Shown here: positions 24,020-36,029 of the stretch, piece after piece
How the letters are laid out: every line of letters begins with the position of its first letter
Numbering within the stretch: position 1 is the stretch's first letter
Assembly (NCBI RefSeq): GCF_030690725.1
Contig: NZ_JAUYGD010000036.1
Span: 44,247-108,246 of the forward strand
DNA from: Pseudomonas sp.
Lineage (GTDB): Bacteria; Pseudomonadota; Gammaproteobacteria; Pseudomonadales; Pseudomonadaceae
Length of the DNA: 64,000 nucleotides
Reading direction: 5' to 3'
Program-made: the position numbers and the translations under genes
Notes under the pieces: generated by a model
The model's database searches: none
What the model saw: only the letters and a program-made list of their open reading frames with translations
What the model was told of the DNA's origin: nothing

Positions 24020-25498
24020 ATGGACATGGACTTGGACCTGACCCTGCAGCATTTCATCGCCCTGCTGCCGCTGCTGATCACCAGCGCCACCGCCGTGCTG
24101 GTGATGCTCGGGATCGCCTGGCGGCGCAACCATACCCAGAGTTTTCTGCTCGCGGTGATCGGCCTCAACCTGGCCTTGCTGTCCCTGCTCCCCGCGCTGC
24201 AGGTCGCCCCGCTGCCGGTCACCGCCTTGCTGATGGTCGATCGCTTCGCCTGCTTCTACATGGCCCTGATCCTGATCGCCACCCTGGCCTGCATCACCCT
24301 GGCCCACGCCTACCTCGGCGAGAAGCAGGCCAAGGGCTATCCGGGCAACCGCGAAGAACTCTACCTGCTGATGCTGCTGGCTGCCGCCGGTGGCCTGGTG
24401 CTGGTCAGCGCGCAGCACCTGGCCGGTTTGTTCATCGGTCTGGAACTGCTCTCGCTGCCGACCTACGGGCTGGTCGCCTATGCCTTCTTCAACAAGCGCT
24501 CACTGGAGGCTGGCCTCAAGTACATGGTGTTGTCGGCCGCAGGCAGCGCCTTCCTGCTGTTCGGCATGGCCCTGCTGTATGCCGACGCCGGCAGCCTGAG
24601 CTTTGCCGGGATCGGTGCCATCCTGGCACCGGCCGCGCAGCCCGGTCCGCTGGTGCAGTTGGGCATGACCATGCTGCTGGTGGCACTGGCGTTCAAGCTG
24701 TCGCTGGTGCCCTTTCATTTGTGGACGCCGGATGTCTACGAGGGCGCGCCGGCACCGGTCGCAGCCTTTCTCGCCACCGCCAGCAAGGTCGCGGTGTTTG
24801 CCGTGCTGCTGCGCCTGTTCCAGCTGTCGCCCGCAGCTGCGAGCCCGGCGCTGCACGATCTGCTGGCGCTGATCGCAGTCGCTTCGATCCTCTTCGGCAA
24901 CCTGCTGGCCCTGCTGCAAAACAACCTCAAGCGCCTGCTCGGCTACTCCTCGATCGCCCACTTCGGCTATCTGCTGGTAGCCCTGATCGCCAGCAAGGGC
25001 CTGGCGGTCGAAGCGGTCGGCGTTTACCTGGCCACCTACGTGCTGACCGTGCTCGGCGCCTTCGGCGTGGTCACCCTGATGTCCACGCCCTATAACGGCC
25101 GCGACTGCGATGCCCTGTACGAATACCGCGGGCTGTTCTGGCGCCGGCCCTACCTGACCGCGGTGCTCACGGTGATGATGCTGTCGCTGGCGGGCATTCC
25201 GCTGACCGCGGGCTTCATCGGCAAGTTCTATATCATCACCGTCGGCGTGCAGGCCCAACTCTGGTGGCTGCTCGGCGCGCTGGTGCTGGGTAGCGCGATC
25301 GGGGTGTTCTACTACCTGCGAGTGATGGTCACCCTGTTCATGGTCGAACCCAACCTGCGCCGTCACGATGCGCCGTTCAACTGGGGTCAACGGGCCGGCG
25401 GCGTCATGCTGCTGATCGTCGCCCTGCTGGCGTTCATGCTCGGCGTTTATCCGCAACCGTTGCTGGAGTTAATACTAAACGCCGGCTTCGCCTCGTAA
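24020..25498 (+). CDS. nuoN: NADH-quinone oxidoreductase subunit N
   Basis: NuoN is the third MrpD-like proton-pumping subunit and the last gene of the operon. The 492-residue protein has the expected antiporter helices, for example [19 protein letters not shown] with the helix-5 glutamate, [33 protein letters not shown], and [17 protein letters not shown] 24020 is chosen because the open frame upstream runs through nuoM in another phase; ATG 24026 is an alternative. No clear terminator follows; the convergent norR gene ends 91 bp downstream. Confidence 0.96.
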   Translation: MDMDLDLTLQHFIALLPLLITSATAVLVMLGIAWRRNHTQSFLLAVIGLNLALLSLLPALQVAPLPVTALLMVDRFACFYMALILIATLACITLAHAYLGEKQAKGYPGNREELYLLMLLAAAGGLVLVSAQHLAGLFIGLELLSLPTYGLVAYAFFNKRSLEAGLKYMVLSAAGSAFLLFGMALLYADAGSLSFAGIGAILAPAAQPGPLVQLGMTMLLVALAFKLSLVPFHLWTPDVYEGAPAPVAAFLATASKVAVFAVLLRLFQLSPAAASPALHDLLALIAVASILFGNLLALLQNNLKRLLGYSSIAHFGYLLVALIASKGLAVEAVGVYLATYVLTVLGAFGVVTLMSTPYNGRDCDALYEYRGLFWRRPYLTAVLTVMMLSLAGIPLTAGFIGKFYIITVGVQAQLWWLLGALVLGSAIGVFYYLRVMVTLFMVEPNLRRHDAPFNWGQRAGGVMLLIVALLAFMLGVYPQPLLELILNAGFAS

Positions 25499-25589
25499 AC
25501 CCGGGGGTTCCGGCGCGGCCTGCGCAGCCATCCCCCTCTCCCGCTCGTCACAAAGCGCGCCGCAGCAGATCGTCGGGCATCCCGTCCAG

Positions 25590-27122
<1,533 letters not shown>

Positions 27123-27127
27123 GTTCT

Positions 27128-27138
27128 GTCTTTATGAC
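27128..27138. promoter_or_regulatory. NorR enhancer site 1 (GT-N7-AC)
   Basis: GTCTTTATGAC fits the GT-N7-AC core used by NorR. It lies six bases upstream of the norR start and is the most distal of three such sites from the norV promoter. Confidence 0.65.
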
Positions 27139-27146
27139 CAATGTAT

Positions 27147-27157
27147 GTCGCGATGAC
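27147..27157. promoter_or_regulatory. NorR enhancer site 2 (GT-N7-AC)
   Basis: GTCGCGATGAC fits the NorR core and shares the ATGAC right half with site 1. Its left edge is 19 bp from that of site 1. Confidence 0.65.
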
Positions 27158-27171
27158 ACTACACAGGCACT

Positions 27172-27182
27172 GTACATTTGAC
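27172..27182. promoter_or_regulatory. NorR enhancer site 3 (GT-N7-AC)
   Basis: GTACATTTGAC fits the NorR core. Its left edge is 25 bp from that of site 2, and it lies about 43 bp upstream of the -24 element. Confidence 0.65.
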
Positions 27183-27207
27183 AAACACATATTATAAATA
27201 CCTTATA

Positions 27208-27220
27208 TTTCAATGACTTG
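27208..27220 (+). promoter_or_regulatory. Possible IHF site between NorR sites and norV promoter
   Basis: TTTCAATGACTTG matches WATCAA-N4-TTR with one mismatch and sits in an AT-rich stretch. DNA bending by IHF is usual between enhancer and sigma-54 promoter. It is close to the -24 box, so this call is tentative. Confidence 0.4.
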
Positions 27221-27224
27221 AATA

Positions 27225-27241
27225 TTGGCACGCACCCTGCA
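27225..27241 (+). promoter_or_regulatory. Sigma-54 promoter of norVW
   Basis: TTGGCACGCACCCTGCA matches the -24/-12 consensus YTGGCACGRNNNTTGCW at nearly every conserved position, with GG and GC at the required ten-base spacing. It is 50 bp upstream of the norV start. Confidence 0.85.
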
Positions 27242-27290
27242 GTAGAGATGGGCAGGCTTATCCATCCACTTCTGCAAGGTACGTATCTGC

Positions 27291-28745
27291 ATGACAATTT
27301 TGCTCAAAGAGAACATCCACTGGGTCGGTCAGCGCGATTGGGAGGTCCGCGATTTTCACGGCACCGAGTACAAGACCCTCAAGGGCACCAGCTACAACAG
27401 CTACCTGATCCGTGAGGAGAAGACCGTACTGATCGACACCGTCGACCATCGTTTCAGCCGGGAATTCATCCTCAACCTGGCCAACGAAGTCGACCTGGCG
27501 AGCATCGACTACATCGTCATCAATCATGCCGAAGAGGATCACGCCGGCGCGCTGTCCGAGCTGATGGCGCTCATCCCGGGCACACCGATCTACTGCACCG
27601 CCAACGCCATCGACTCGATCACCGGCCATCACCACCAGCCGCACTGGAACTTCATCCCGGTGAAGACCGGCGACAGCCTGGACATCGGCAATGGCAAGCA
27701 GCTGGTGTTCATCGAAACGCCGATGCTGCACTGGCCCGACAGCATGATGACCTACCTCAGCGGCGATGCCGTGCTGTTCAGCAACGACGCCTTCGGCCAG
27801 CACTATTGCGACGAGCACCTGTTCAACGACGAGGTCGATCAGCAGGAGCTGCTGGAGCAGTGCCTGCGCTACTACGCCAACATCCTCACCCCCTTCAGCC
27901 CGCTGGTCACCGCCAAGATCAACGAGGTGCTCGGCTTCAATCTGCCGCTGTCGATGATCGCCACCGCCCACGGCGTGGTCTGGCGGACCGATCCGGCGCA
28001 GATCGTCGGCAAGTACCTGGAGTGGGCCGATCACTATCAGGAAAACCGTATCACCCTGTTCTACGACAGCATGTCGAACAACACCCGGATGATGGCCGAT
28101 GCCCTGGCCCAGGGTATCCACGAGGCCGACCCAAGCGTAGCGGTGAAGATCTTCAACGTCGCCCGCCACGACAAGAACGAGATCCTCACCCAGGTGTTCC
28201 GCTCCAAGGCCGTCCTGGTCGGCTCCTCGACCATGAACAACGTGATGATGCCAAAGGTCGCCGGCATGCTGGAGGAGATCACCGGCCTGCGCTTTCGCAA
28301 CAAGAAGGCCGCCGCCTTCGGCAGCTACGGTTGGAACGGCGGCGCCGTGGACCGCATCCAGACCCGCCTGATGGACGCCGGCTTCACCACCTCGCTGTCG
28401 CTCAAGAGCAAATGGCGCCCCGATGGCAGCGCCCTTGAAGCCTGTCGCGCCCATGGCCGGCAACTGGCCCGCGAATGGGCGCTGACAGCGCCGTCGGGAT
28501 TCAGCCGAGCCGCGGCCCCGGCAGCGGCCAAACCCGCCGTTCAGGCGCCCGTCGCCCCGTTGGGCGATGTCGGCCCGGCCATGCAGTGCAGCGTCTGCCA
28601 GTGGGTTTACCAACCCGAACTCGGCGAGCCGATTCAAGGCGTCGCTGCCGGCACGCCCTGGAGCGAGGTGCCGGACAATTTTCTCTGCCCCGAATGCAGC
28701 CTGGGCAAGGATGTCTTTGAAGTACTGCAGGAGAAAGCAGCATGA
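27291..28745 (+). CDS. norV: Flavorubredoxin NorV (flavodiiron NO reductase)
   Basis: NorV reduces NO to N2O in the cytoplasm at a non-haem diiron centre, using electrons from NorW. The 484-residue protein has three domains. The metallo-beta-lactamase diiron domain (~1-250) contains H79-x-E81-x-D83-H84 in NHAEEDHAG, the same ligand numbering as E. coli. A flavodoxin FMN domain (~255-400, [18 protein letters not shown]) follows. A C-terminal rubredoxin (~430-484) has two CxxC pairs (CSVCQWVY and CPECSLG). The start codon follows the sigma-54 promoter. The stop overlaps norW by four bases. Confidence 0.97.
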   Translation: MTILLKENIHWVGQRDWEVRDFHGTEYKTLKGTSYNSYLIREEKTVLIDTVDHRFSREFILNLANEVDLASIDYIVINHAEEDHAGALSELMALIPGTPIYCTANAIDSITGHHHQPHWNFIPVKTGDSLDIGNGKQLVFIETPMLHWPDSMMTYLSGDAVLFSNDAFGQHYCDEHLFNDEVDQQELLEQCLRYYANILTPFSPLVTAKINEVLGFNLPLSMIATAHGVVWRTDPAQIVGKYLEWADHYQENRITLFYDSMSNNTRMMADALAQGIHEADPSVAVKIFNVARHDKNEILTQVFRSKAVLVGSSTMNNVMMPKVAGMLEEITGLRFRNKKAAAFGSYGWNGGAVDRIQTRLMDAGFTTSLSLKSKWRPDGSALEACRAHGRQLAREWALTAPSGFSRAAAPAAAKPAVQAPVAPLGDVGPAMQCSVCQWVYQPELGEPIQGVAAGTPWSEVPDNFLCPECSLGKDVFEVLQEKAA

Positions 28746-29875
28746 GCCACGAAATCCTCATCATCGGCTCGGGCTTCGCCGCCTGCCAACTGGTCAAGAG
28801 CCTGCGCAAACTGGACGCGCAGGTGCCCATCCGCCTGCTCACTGCCGACAGCGGCGACGAGTACAACAAGCCGGACATCAGCCATGTGTTCAGCCAGGGC
28901 CGCAGCAGTGCCGAGCTGACCCGTCTGAGCGCCGCGCGCTTCGCCGAGCAGTACCAGGTCGTCATACAACCCTTCACCCGGGTCGAGTCGATCGACCCGC
29001 AGGCGCGGCGCCTCTACACCGCCGACGGCAGCCACGATTACGCACAATTGGTGCTGGCCACCGGGGCCAGTGCCCTGGTGCCGCCAGTGCCGGGCCATGA
29101 GCTGCTGCTGACGCTCAACAGCCAGGGCGAATACCAGGCCGCCGAGGCGCAGCTGCGCGATGCGCGTCGCGTACTGGTGCTCGGCGCCGGGCTGATCGGC
29201 AGCGAGCTGGCAATGGATCTGCTCAGCAGCGGCAAACAGGTGGTGCTGGTCGACCAGGCCAGCAGCGTGCTGGCGTCCCTGATGCCGGCGGCGGTCAGCG
29301 CCCGCCTGCAAGCCTGCCTGGTCGCCAGTGGCGCGCAGCTGCGCTTGGGTAGCGGCCTGCAGCGCCTGGAGCGAAGCGACAACGGCATTCGTGCCTACCT
29401 GGGCGATGGCCAATCGGTCGACTGTGACAGCGCGATCGCCGCCATCGGCCTGCGCCCGAACATCGAACTGGCACGCCAGACCGGGCTCACCGTAGGCCGT
29501 GGCATTCAGGTCGACCGCCATCTACAGACCAGCGCCGAGCACATCTACGCCCTGGGCGATTGCGCCGAGATCGATGGCCGCGTGCTACCGTTCCTGCAGC
29601 CGACCCAGCTGGCGGCCAGCGCCCTGGCCAAGACCTTGCTCGGCCAGCCGCAGGCGCTGCAGCTGCCGCCCATGCTGATCCGGGTGAAGACGCCGCGCCT
29701 GCCGCTGCAACTGGCCGGCGAGACCATCGGCGAGCACCTCGACTGGCAGCTCAGCTTCAACGACCAGGGCATGCTGGCCCAGGCCTTCGACGCGCAGGCA
29801 CAGTTGCGCGGTTTTGTGGTCAGCGAGGGTCGCCTGCAGAACGCCTTCGCCCTGCTGCGCCAGTTGCCCGGCTGA
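28742..29875 (+). CDS. norW: NADH:flavorubredoxin reductase NorW
   Basis: NorW is a FAD- and NADH-binding reductase that passes electrons to the rubredoxin domain of NorV. The 377-residue protein has the FAD-binding dinucleotide motif [17 protein letters not shown] at the N-terminus, a second GxGxxG in [17 protein letters not shown] (near residue 145) for NADH, and the C-terminal FAD motif [12 protein letters not shown] (near 272). The length equals that of E. coli NorW. The TGA stop lies inside the sequence CTGAGAGGTTGTGAAAAA, which is the end of a fold-back element (see 29876-30102). Confidence 0.95.
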   Translation: MSHEILIIGSGFAACQLVKSLRKLDAQVPIRLLTADSGDEYNKPDISHVFSQGRSSAELTRLSAARFAEQYQVVIQPFTRVESIDPQARRLYTADGSHDYAQLVLATGASALVPPVPGHELLLTLNSQGEYQAAEAQLRDARRVLVLGAGLIGSELAMDLLSSGKQVVLVDQASSVLASLMPAAVSARLQACLVASGAQLRLGSGLQRLERSDNGIRAYLGDGQSVDCDSAIAAIGLRPNIELARQTGLTVGRGIQVDRHLQTSAEHIYALGDCAEIDGRVLPFLQPTQLAASALAKTLLGQPQALQLPPMLIRVKTPRLPLQLAGETIGEHLDWQLSFNDQGMLAQAFDAQAQLRGFVVSEGRLQNAFALLRQLPG

Positions 29876-30102
29876 GAGGTTGTGAAAAATCGCTTGCCTG
29901 CTGCGACTAGCGGCGGGCGGTTGCAACTGCGTTGCGCAAACAGAGCACAGCGGAGTAACAGCCGCGACTGGCCCGCAGGGCGAGCGAAGCGAGTCAAAAC
30001 CTCGGCCATTTGGCCTGGCAGACTCCCTCGTTTTCACCTGGCGCGCCTTGTTTCGCGCGCCTGACGGCGCCCTCGCGGCGCCCTTGGTTTTTTCACATCC
30101 TT
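29876..30102. mobile_element. Miniature fold-back element after norW
   Basis: The element is bounded by GAGGTTGTGAAAAA on the left and TTTTTTCACATCC on the right, in inverted orientation. It contains the block from CAGCGGAGTAACAGCCG to GCGAGCGAAGCGAGTC shared with the element at 11611-11814. There is no ORF. Related ends occur at 36384-36401 and 47091-47109. It leaves no space between norW and the repeat, because the norW stop is part of the end sequence. Confidence 0.65.
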
Positions 30103-30130
30103 TGAAACCAGGACGTACCGGCAATCGTAT

Positions 30131-30240
30131 GATTGTGCTGGCCGTCGACATTCAGCCCCGAGGTCGGCCCAAGGGTTGAGTCCGAGGCCGGCGAACCGAT
30201 GCCCATGGCCACCAGCAGGCCGAACAGCATGCCCGGCGCC
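30131..30240 (-). pseudogene. Internally deleted remnant of an antiporter gene
   Basis: Read on the minus strand this encodes [10 protein letters not shown] joined directly to [20 protein letters not shown]. Both parts match the intact antiporter gene nearby (minus strand, C-terminal part), but about 123 bp present there (31601-31723) are missing. The junction falls at a shared CGA, as expected of a small microhomology deletion. The rest of the gene is absent. It lies between the norW-associated element and the AI-2E permease gene. Confidence 0.7.
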
Positions 30241-30273
30241 GGGTTGGCGGGGATCATCCGGTAAACGCCTGGT

Positions 30274-31335
30274 TCAGGGCAGATTGATGCTGGTCTTTTC
30301 ATTGACGTACAGATCCCAGGTGGCGATGAACAGCGCGGCAATCAAGGGGCCGATAACAAAACCGTTGAGGCCGAACAACGTCAGCCCACCGAGGGTGGAG
30401 ATCAGCACCAGATAATCCGGCATCTTGGTGTCCTTGCCGATCAATAGCGGACGCAGGACGTTGTCCACCAGGCCAATCACGAAGATCCCGCAGAACACCA
30501 GCGTCAGCCCTCGCCAGAAGCTGCCACTGAGCAGCAGGTAAGCGGCAATTGGCGCCCAGACGATGCTCGAGCCCACAGCCGGCAACAGGGACAGAAACGC
30601 CATCAGCACGCCCCAGAGCAATGGGCTGGGGATACCCAACAGCAAGAAGATCAGCCCGCCGACAGCGCCCTGGATAATCGCCACGACAATATTTCCCTTC
30701 AGCGTGGCACGCACCACCCGGGTGAACTTGATCTGCAGACGACGCTTCTCCATGGCACCCAGCGGAATCGCCATGCGCAGCTTGCGCGTCAATTCCGGGC
30801 CATCGCGCAGGAAGAAGAACAGCAGGTAGAGCATCACGAAGAAGCCGACAACAAAGTGAAAGGTGCCTTGGCCGATGTCGAAGGCCTTGGTGGCGAGGAA
30901 TTCGCTAGCCGCAAGGGCGGCGCTGGAGATTCGCTCGCGCAGGTCATCGAAGTTGCCCATGCCGACGCTGTCGAGCAGACGTTGCAGGAACGGCGGCAGC
31001 ATATCCTTCAGCTGTGCCACATACATGCCGATGTCGAGCTCCCCGGACTCGAGTCGCTGAAAAATGGAGCGCCCTTCCTGGACCAGCATGCCGATTATCA
31101 CGATCACCGGCAGCACCGCGACCAGCAGGCAGATAACCAGGGTGAGCAGCGCGGACATGTTGCCCCGCCCCCCCGTGTGCAGCACCAGGCGCTGCTGCAC
31201 CGGGCCGAACACCACTGCCAGTACCACGGCCCAGAACAGCGCACCGTAGTACGGCAGGAGCAGCCAGCCGAAAGCCAGGGTGACGCCGACCAACAGGATC
31301 AGGAAGGTCTTTTGTTCAATGCTGGGCGGTAACAT
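30274..31335 (-). CDS. AI-2E family transporter (PerM/YdiK-like permease)
   Basis: The 353-residue membrane protein has about eight helices and the family's C-terminal conserved block ([20 protein letters not shown] and [28 protein letters not shown]). Members include the proposed AI-2 exporter TqsA, YdiK, and Na+/H+ antiporter-like proteins, so the name does not fix the substrate. The N-terminus ([24 protein letters not shown]) leads straight into the first helix. The ribosome binding site is weak. It is transcribed in the same direction as the intact antiporter gene but is separated from it by 115 bp without a clear terminator. Confidence 0.87.
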   Translation of the reverse strand: MLPPSIEQKTFLILLVGVTLAFGWLLLPYYGALFWAVVLAVVFGPVQQRLVLHTGGRGNMSALLTLVICLLVAVLPVIVIIGMLVQEGRSIFQRLESGELDIGMYVAQLKDMLPPFLQRLLDSVGMGNFDDLRERISSAALAASEFLATKAFDIGQGTFHFVVGFFVMLYLLFFFLRDGPELTRKLRMAIPLGAMEKRRLQIKFTRVVRATLKGNIVVAIIQGAVGGLIFLLLGIPSPLLWGVLMAFLSLLPAVGSSIVWAPIAAYLLLSGSFWRGLTLVFCGIFVIGLVDNVLRPLLIGKDTKMPDYLVLISTLGGLTLFGLNGFVIGPLIAALFIATWDLYVNEKTSINLP

Positions 31336-31450
31336 GGCTGAGTACCAGTATGAGAATATCTCTGGTTAGTCAGCAGCATAGCCGTCAAGTGCCAGCCCAG
31401 CGTCGCCAGGCCCGGTTATTTGTCGAGCAGACGCCAAACCCGAGCAGCCC

Positions 31451-32770
31451 TTACAGCACCATCGCCGCACCCCAGCCGAACACCAGCAGCGGCAGGTTGT
31501 AGTGCAGGAAGGTCGGCACCACGCTGTCCCAGATGTGGTTGTGCTGGCCGTCGACATTCAGCCCCGAGGTCGGTCCGAGGGTCGAGTCCGAGGCCGGCGA
31601 TCCGGCATCGCCCAGGGCGCCGGCAGTACCGACGATGCAGACGATGGCCAGCGGGCTGAAACCCAGTTGCACGCCCAGCGGCACGAAGATCGCCGCGATG
31701 ATCGGCACGGTGGAGAACGACGAACCAATGCCCATGGTCACCAGCAGGCCGACCAGCAGCATCAGCAATGCGCCTAAGGCCTTGTCCTGCCCCACCAGCT
31801 CGGCCGCGCTGTCGACCAGGGTCTTGATCTCGCCGGTGGCCTTCATCACTTCGGCGAAACCGCCGGCGGCGATCATGATGAAGCCGATCATCGCCATCAT
31901 CTTCATGCCTTCGGTGAACAGCCCATCGGCCTCTTTCCAGCGCACCACCCCGGACACCGAGAAGATCACGAAACCGACCAGGGCACCGATGACCATCGAG
32001 TCCAGCCACAACTGCACGACGAATGCCGCGGCGATGGCCACAGCGGCCACCAGCAGGCTCAACGGGTTGTAGGCCACATCGATGCGTTCGGCCTGCTCGA
32101 TCTTCGCCAGATCATAGACGCGTTTCTTGCGGTAGCTGAACAGCACCGCCACCAGCAGACCGAGCAGCATGCCCAGCGCCGGAATCGCCATGGCCTCGGT
32201 GATGCTGACACCCATCACATCCACCCCGGCCTTGGCCACATTGGCCAGGAGGATTTCATTGAGGAAGATGCCGCCAAAACCGACCGGCAGGAACATGTAG
32301 GGCGTGATCAGGCCAAAGGTCAACACGCAGGCGATCAGCCGACGATCCAGTTGCAGCTTGCTCAACACATAGAGCAACGGCGGCACCAGTAGCGGAATGA
32401 AGGCGATGTGGATCGGCAGCACGTTCTGCGAGGCAATCGCCACCGCCAGCAGCAAGGCGATCAACAGCCACTTGAGCAACCCGCCCCCCTGTGCATCCTG
32501 TTTGCCGACCAGCGCCAGGGCCTTGTCGGCCAGCGCGTGAGCCAGGCCGGACTTGGCGATGGCCACGGCGAAGGCGCCGAGCAAGGCATAGGACAGCGCC
32601 ACCGTGGCGCCGCCGCCCAGGCCCCGATTGAACGCCGTCAGCGAACCGTCCAAGCCCAAGCCGCCGAGCACACCCCCGGCCAGGGCGCCGACGATCAGCG
32701 CGACCACCACATGCACACGGCACAGGCTGAGGATAAGCATGATGCCGACCGCTGCGATTACTGCATTCAT
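31451..32770 (-). CDS. Na+/H+ antiporter family (YuiF-like) transporter
   Basis: The 439-residue protein has about 11 helices. The N-terminal segment ([38 protein letters not shown]) and the C-terminal signature [23 protein letters not shown] are those of the Na+/H+ antiporter (YuiF-type) family in the ion transporter superfamily. Transport of an amino acid such as histidine rather than Na+/H+ exchange has been suggested for some relatives, so the substrate is open. The start at 32770 replaces a longer frame; it matches the family N-terminus. It is divergent from the chemoreceptor gene, a pairing also seen in P. aeruginosa. Confidence 0.82.
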   Translation of the reverse strand: MNAVIAAVGIMLILSLCRVHVVVALIVGALAGGVLGGLGLDGSLTAFNRGLGGGATVALSYALLGAFAVAIAKSGLAHALADKALALVGKQDAQGGGLLKWLLIALLLAVAIASQNVLPIHIAFIPLLVPPLLYVLSKLQLDRRLIACVLTFGLITPYMFLPVGFGGIFLNEILLANVAKAGVDVMGVSITEAMAIPALGMLLGLLVAVLFSYRKKRVYDLAKIEQAERIDVAYNPLSLLVAAVAIAAAFVVQLWLDSMVIGALVGFVIFSVSGVVRWKEADGLFTEGMKMMAMIGFIMIAAGGFAEVMKATGEIKTLVDSAAELVGQDKALGALLMLLVGLLVTMGIGSSFSTVPIIAAIFVPLGVQLGFSPLAIVCIVGTAGALGDAGSPASDSTLGPTSGLNVDGQHNHIWDSVVPTFLHYNLPLLVFGWGAAMVL

Positions 32771-33117
32771 AAACGCTCCAAAGAAGCTCTGCTGGAAAAC
32801 CCGAGAGTGGATGCTGCGTGGCCGTGCCGACGGATGCCTGTTCGCCGCCCTTGATCGGCGCAGCCCAGCCGTCAAACAGCAGACGGACCGGCAACCTCGC
32901 TACACCCCGAAAAAAGCCGCGTACTCTGCCGCAAGCCCACTGAGCTGTCAAAAATATAACGTGCAGAATACCGATCGTGCCGTGCACAATCCTGCTCGGG
33001 CGCTGAGCAACAGCCCCAATAAGCCATGGTCATCGCGCACGACGCGGCCAATTCGATCAAGAAAACCACACACGCGCCGATAGCCGATTGGTAAAACACC
33101 AGAATAAGGAGCGTTTC
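32771..33117. promoter_or_regulatory. Divergent promoter region, antiporter / chemoreceptor
   Basis: This is a 347-bp intergenic region with no supported ORF. It contains the FliA-type promoter at 33057-33083 and an AAGGAG ribosome binding site before the chemoreceptor start. No operator was recognised. Confidence 0.5.
33057..33083 (+). promoter_or_regulatory. FliA (sigma-28) type promoter of the chemoreceptor
   Basis: TCAA-N15-GCCGATAG closely follows the sigma-28 pattern TAAA/TCAAG-N15-GCCGATAA. It ends 34 bp before the chemoreceptor start. Control by the flagellar sigma factor is expected for chemoreceptor genes. Confidence 0.7.
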
Positions 33118-35262
33118 ATGCCGTTCAGCCGTCTTTCTATCCAGTGGAAAATCACCCTGCTTGCCGGCCTGTGCCTGCTCGCGATCGTGACGTTGCTGGT
33201 CGGCGCCTCGCTCTACCAGTCCACCCGTAGTGCCGAGCTGGTGCGCAGTGCCAGCAGCAGCATGCTGGCCGACAGCGCCAAGTTGCGCCTGCAGGCCCGT
33301 GGCGAACTACAGGCGATGCGCATCCAGCGCTACTTCATGGACACCTACCAGTACGGCAAAGGCTTTTCCCGGCAAATCCTGTTCCTGCGCGACCAGGCCG
33401 AGAAGCGCTTTCTCGATGCCTTCGACCTGCGCGAAGACCTTACCCGGCAAGCGCGCAGCAGCCTGGAAGCCAACCCCTCGCTGCTTGGCCTGTATATGGT
33501 GTTTGAACCCAACGCGCTGGACGGCAAGGACGAACTGTTCGCCGAACAAACCGAACTCGGCAGCAATGACCAGGGACGCTTCTCACTGTACTGGTCGCAA
33601 CCCAAGCCGGGGCAACTGGAGTCGGAAACGATGAGCGAGGAAATGCTCAGCGACACCAAGACCGGCCCCAGTGGCGACCCTTACAACGCCTGGTACACCT
33701 GCCCACGTGACAGCGGCACGACCTGCGTGCTGGAACCTTACTACGACGAAGTCGGCGGCCAGCAGGTGCTGATGACCAGCATCGCCTTCCCCCTCGAACT
33801 GGACGGCAAGGTGATCGGCGTGGTCGGTCTCGACATCAGCCTGGACAGCCTGCAACAGCTGAGCCTGCAAGCCAATCGCGAACTCTATGACGGTGCCGGC
33901 CATGTCAGCATCTTCAGCCCGGCAGCATTGCTGGCCGGCCACAGCCGCGCTGCCGGCCTGCTCAGCAACCCGGTCGAGAAGGCTTACAGCGAACACGCCG
34001 GCGAATTGCGGCCCTTGATCGCCAGCGGCCAAGCCGCCGAATTGCAGCACGGCGAGATGCTCCGCGTGCTGCAGCCGTTCAAGCCGATTCCCGAGGCCAA
34101 GCCCTGGAGCGTATTGCTCGAAGTGCCCGAGCAGCAACTGCTCGCGCCAGCCCTGCAACTGGAGCGGCAACTCGACCAGCGCCGCACCGGCGACAGCGCA
34201 GTGGCGCTGACCATCGGCCTGCTGGCCATGCTCCTCGGCCTGCTGCTGATGTGGCTGACCGCCCGCGGGGTGACCCGGCCGATCCTGGGTGTCGCCGCCA
34301 TGCTCAAAGACATCGCCAGCGGCGAAGGTGATCTGACCCGTCGCCTCGACTACCCCGGACAAGACGAGTTGGGCGAGCTGGCCGGCTGGTTCAATCGCTT
34401 CCTCGACAAGCTGCAGCCGATCATCGCCGAGGTCAAACGCAGCGTGCAGGACGCCCGCGGCACTGCAGACCAGTCCGCCGCCATCGCCAGCCAGACCAGC
34501 GCCGGCATGCAGCAGCAGTTCCGCGAGGTCGACCAGGTGGCCACCGCCTTCCAGGAAATGAGCGCCACCGCCCATGACGTCGCGCATAACGCCGCACAAG
34601 CCGCCGACGCCGCCCGCAGCGCCGACCAGGCCAGCAGTGAGGGGCTGGGGGTGATCGGCAAGACCACCGCGACCATCGAGCTACTGGCCAACGAAATGAA
34701 CGTGGCCATGCAGGAAGTCGAAGGCTTGGCCAACAGCAGCGAACAGATCGGTTCGGTGCTCGAAGTGATTCGCTCGATTGCCGACCAGACCAATCTGCTG
34801 GCACTCAACGCCGCCATCGAAGCGGCCCGTGCCGGCGAGGCTGGGCGTGGCTTCGCGGTAGTCGCCGATGAAGTGCGCAACCTGGCCAAACGTACCCAGG
34901 ACTCGGTCGAGGAAATCCGCCAGGTCATCGAAGGCCTGCAAAAGGGCACCCGCGAGGTGGTCAGTACCATGCACAGCAGCCACCGCCAGGCCCAGGGCAG
35001 TGTCGAACAGGTCGAACAAGCGGTGGCCGTGCTGCAGCGGATCAGCCAGGCAGTGAGCGTGATCACCGACATGAACCTGCAAATCGCCAGCGCGGCCGAG
35101 CAGCAGAGTTCGGTAGCCGAAGAGATCAACCGCAACGTCGCCTCGATCCGCGACGTCACCGAAACCATGGCCGGACAAGCCGACGAATCGGCCCAGGTCA
35201 GCCAGAACCTCAACCGCCTGGCCAACCAGCAACAAAAGCTGATGGATCAGTTCCGCGTCTGA
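33118..35262 (+). CDS. tlpQ: Methyl-accepting chemotaxis protein, TlpQ-like
   Basis: This is a 714-residue chemoreceptor. It has an N-terminal transmembrane helix (~12-32), a periplasmic double-Cache-type sensor (~35-365, with [19 protein letters not shown] and [14 protein letters not shown]), a second helix (~370-390), HAMP, and a cytoplasmic signalling hairpin with the invariant tip [19 protein letters not shown]. Size and gene neighbourhood (next to the YuiF-like antiporter) match P. aeruginosa TlpQ, which senses histamine and polyamines. The ligand is inferred, not shown. No C-terminal CheR-docking pentapeptide is present. The upstream promoter is FliA-like. Confidence 0.85.
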   Translation: MPFSRLSIQWKITLLAGLCLLAIVTLLVGASLYQSTRSAELVRSASSSMLADSAKLRLQARGELQAMRIQRYFMDTYQYGKGFSRQILFLRDQAEKRFLDAFDLREDLTRQARSSLEANPSLLGLYMVFEPNALDGKDELFAEQTELGSNDQGRFSLYWSQPKPGQLESETMSEEMLSDTKTGPSGDPYNAWYTCPRDSGTTCVLEPYYDEVGGQQVLMTSIAFPLELDGKVIGVVGLDISLDSLQQLSLQANRELYDGAGHVSIFSPAALLAGHSRAAGLLSNPVEKAYSEHAGELRPLIASGQAAELQHGEMLRVLQPFKPIPEAKPWSVLLEVPEQQLLAPALQLERQLDQRRTGDSAVALTIGLLAMLLGLLLMWLTARGVTRPILGVAAMLKDIASGEGDLTRRLDYPGQDELGELAGWFNRFLDKLQPIIAEVKRSVQDARGTADQSAAIASQTSAGMQQQFREVDQVATAFQEMSATAHDVAHNAAQAADAARSADQASSEGLGVIGKTTATIELLANEMNVAMQEVEGLANSSEQIGSVLEVIRSIADQTNLLALNAAIEAARAGEAGRGFAVVADEVRNLAKRTQDSVEEIRQVIEGLQKGTREVVSTMHSSHRQAQGSVEQVEQAVAVLQRISQAVSVITDMNLQIASAAEQQSSVAEEINRNVASIRDVTETMAGQADESAQVSQNLNRLANQQQKLMDQFRV

Positions 35263-35634
35263 GTGGCTGGCGCCCGATGCCTTGCCGCCCAGGCCGGTGA
35301 TCAAGAACTTTTTCATCTACGCCAACAAAGCCGAACTGGCGCACAAACCTGGTTTGCTGGTCGGCGTTTCATCCGGCGCCGGTGGCGCCTACCCGATCAG
35401 CGAACTGCGCGCCTCCAGCGACAAGAACTGTCGTCTCTGCTACGTCCCCGAGCACCTGATCGTGCGCCAGGTCGAAAAGGTTCTCAGCAGCCCCGAGCCC
35501 GCCAGCGAAGCCCACCAGCGCCTGCGCGGCCGCATCGATTATGCCCTGGATATTCTGGGCAAATACCCCAATGCCCTGCAGCCGTGCGCGAAAGCATCGA
35601 CATGAGCAACCTGGCGTTTGCCAACGGCATGTGA
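35261..35634 (+). pseudogene. NADPH-dependent FMN reductase, truncated and frameshifted
   Basis: In the frame starting around 35282 the sequence encodes PPRPVIKNFFIYANKAEL and HKPGLLVGVSSGAGGAYPIS, which is C-terminal flavodoxin-like reductase sequence. The N-terminal half is missing: recognisable sequence begins exactly at the chemoreceptor stop codon. Near 35582 the frame shifts. After NALQP the protein continues in another frame as VRESIDMSNLAFANGM, and one inserted base would restore it. There is no start signal of its own. It is probably a deletion relic. Confidence 0.65.
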
Positions 35635-36029
35635 CGGCAGCTCCTCGACATCTAACCGCGCCGGCATACGGGCGCAGTCGCCTGGCTCGTCGGCCGGCGC
35701 CGGGCCGGTCGACTCTGGTACAAACGCCATACGCCATCTGGCCCACTGGGACGACCGCCGCGTCCGCAATTACGTCGCGCATTATCTGCGGCATATATTG
35801 ACGGTCTGCAGGCTCGAGGCAGACCAAGGCGAAGCAGGCGTAACAAGAGTCGCGAGCGGCACCTGGCGATGTGCGACATGCATTTACTCTTCTTCGCCAA
35901 AGTGCACACTTTTCGAACATTAATGTGACTTGACGGTCAACTCATATCATCAACACTATGACTGGCCAGCGAGCGACCCACGCCGCAGGCTCTTAAGACT
36001 TTTGGGATTACCTCGGAGAAACCGACCCC
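35635..36029. other. Intergenic region without a recognised gene
   Basis: About 395 bp. Short open frames exist in several phases but none shows family features or a ribosome binding site. AT content rises towards 35880-35990, just before the next gene, where its promoter probably lies. Confidence 0.5.
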
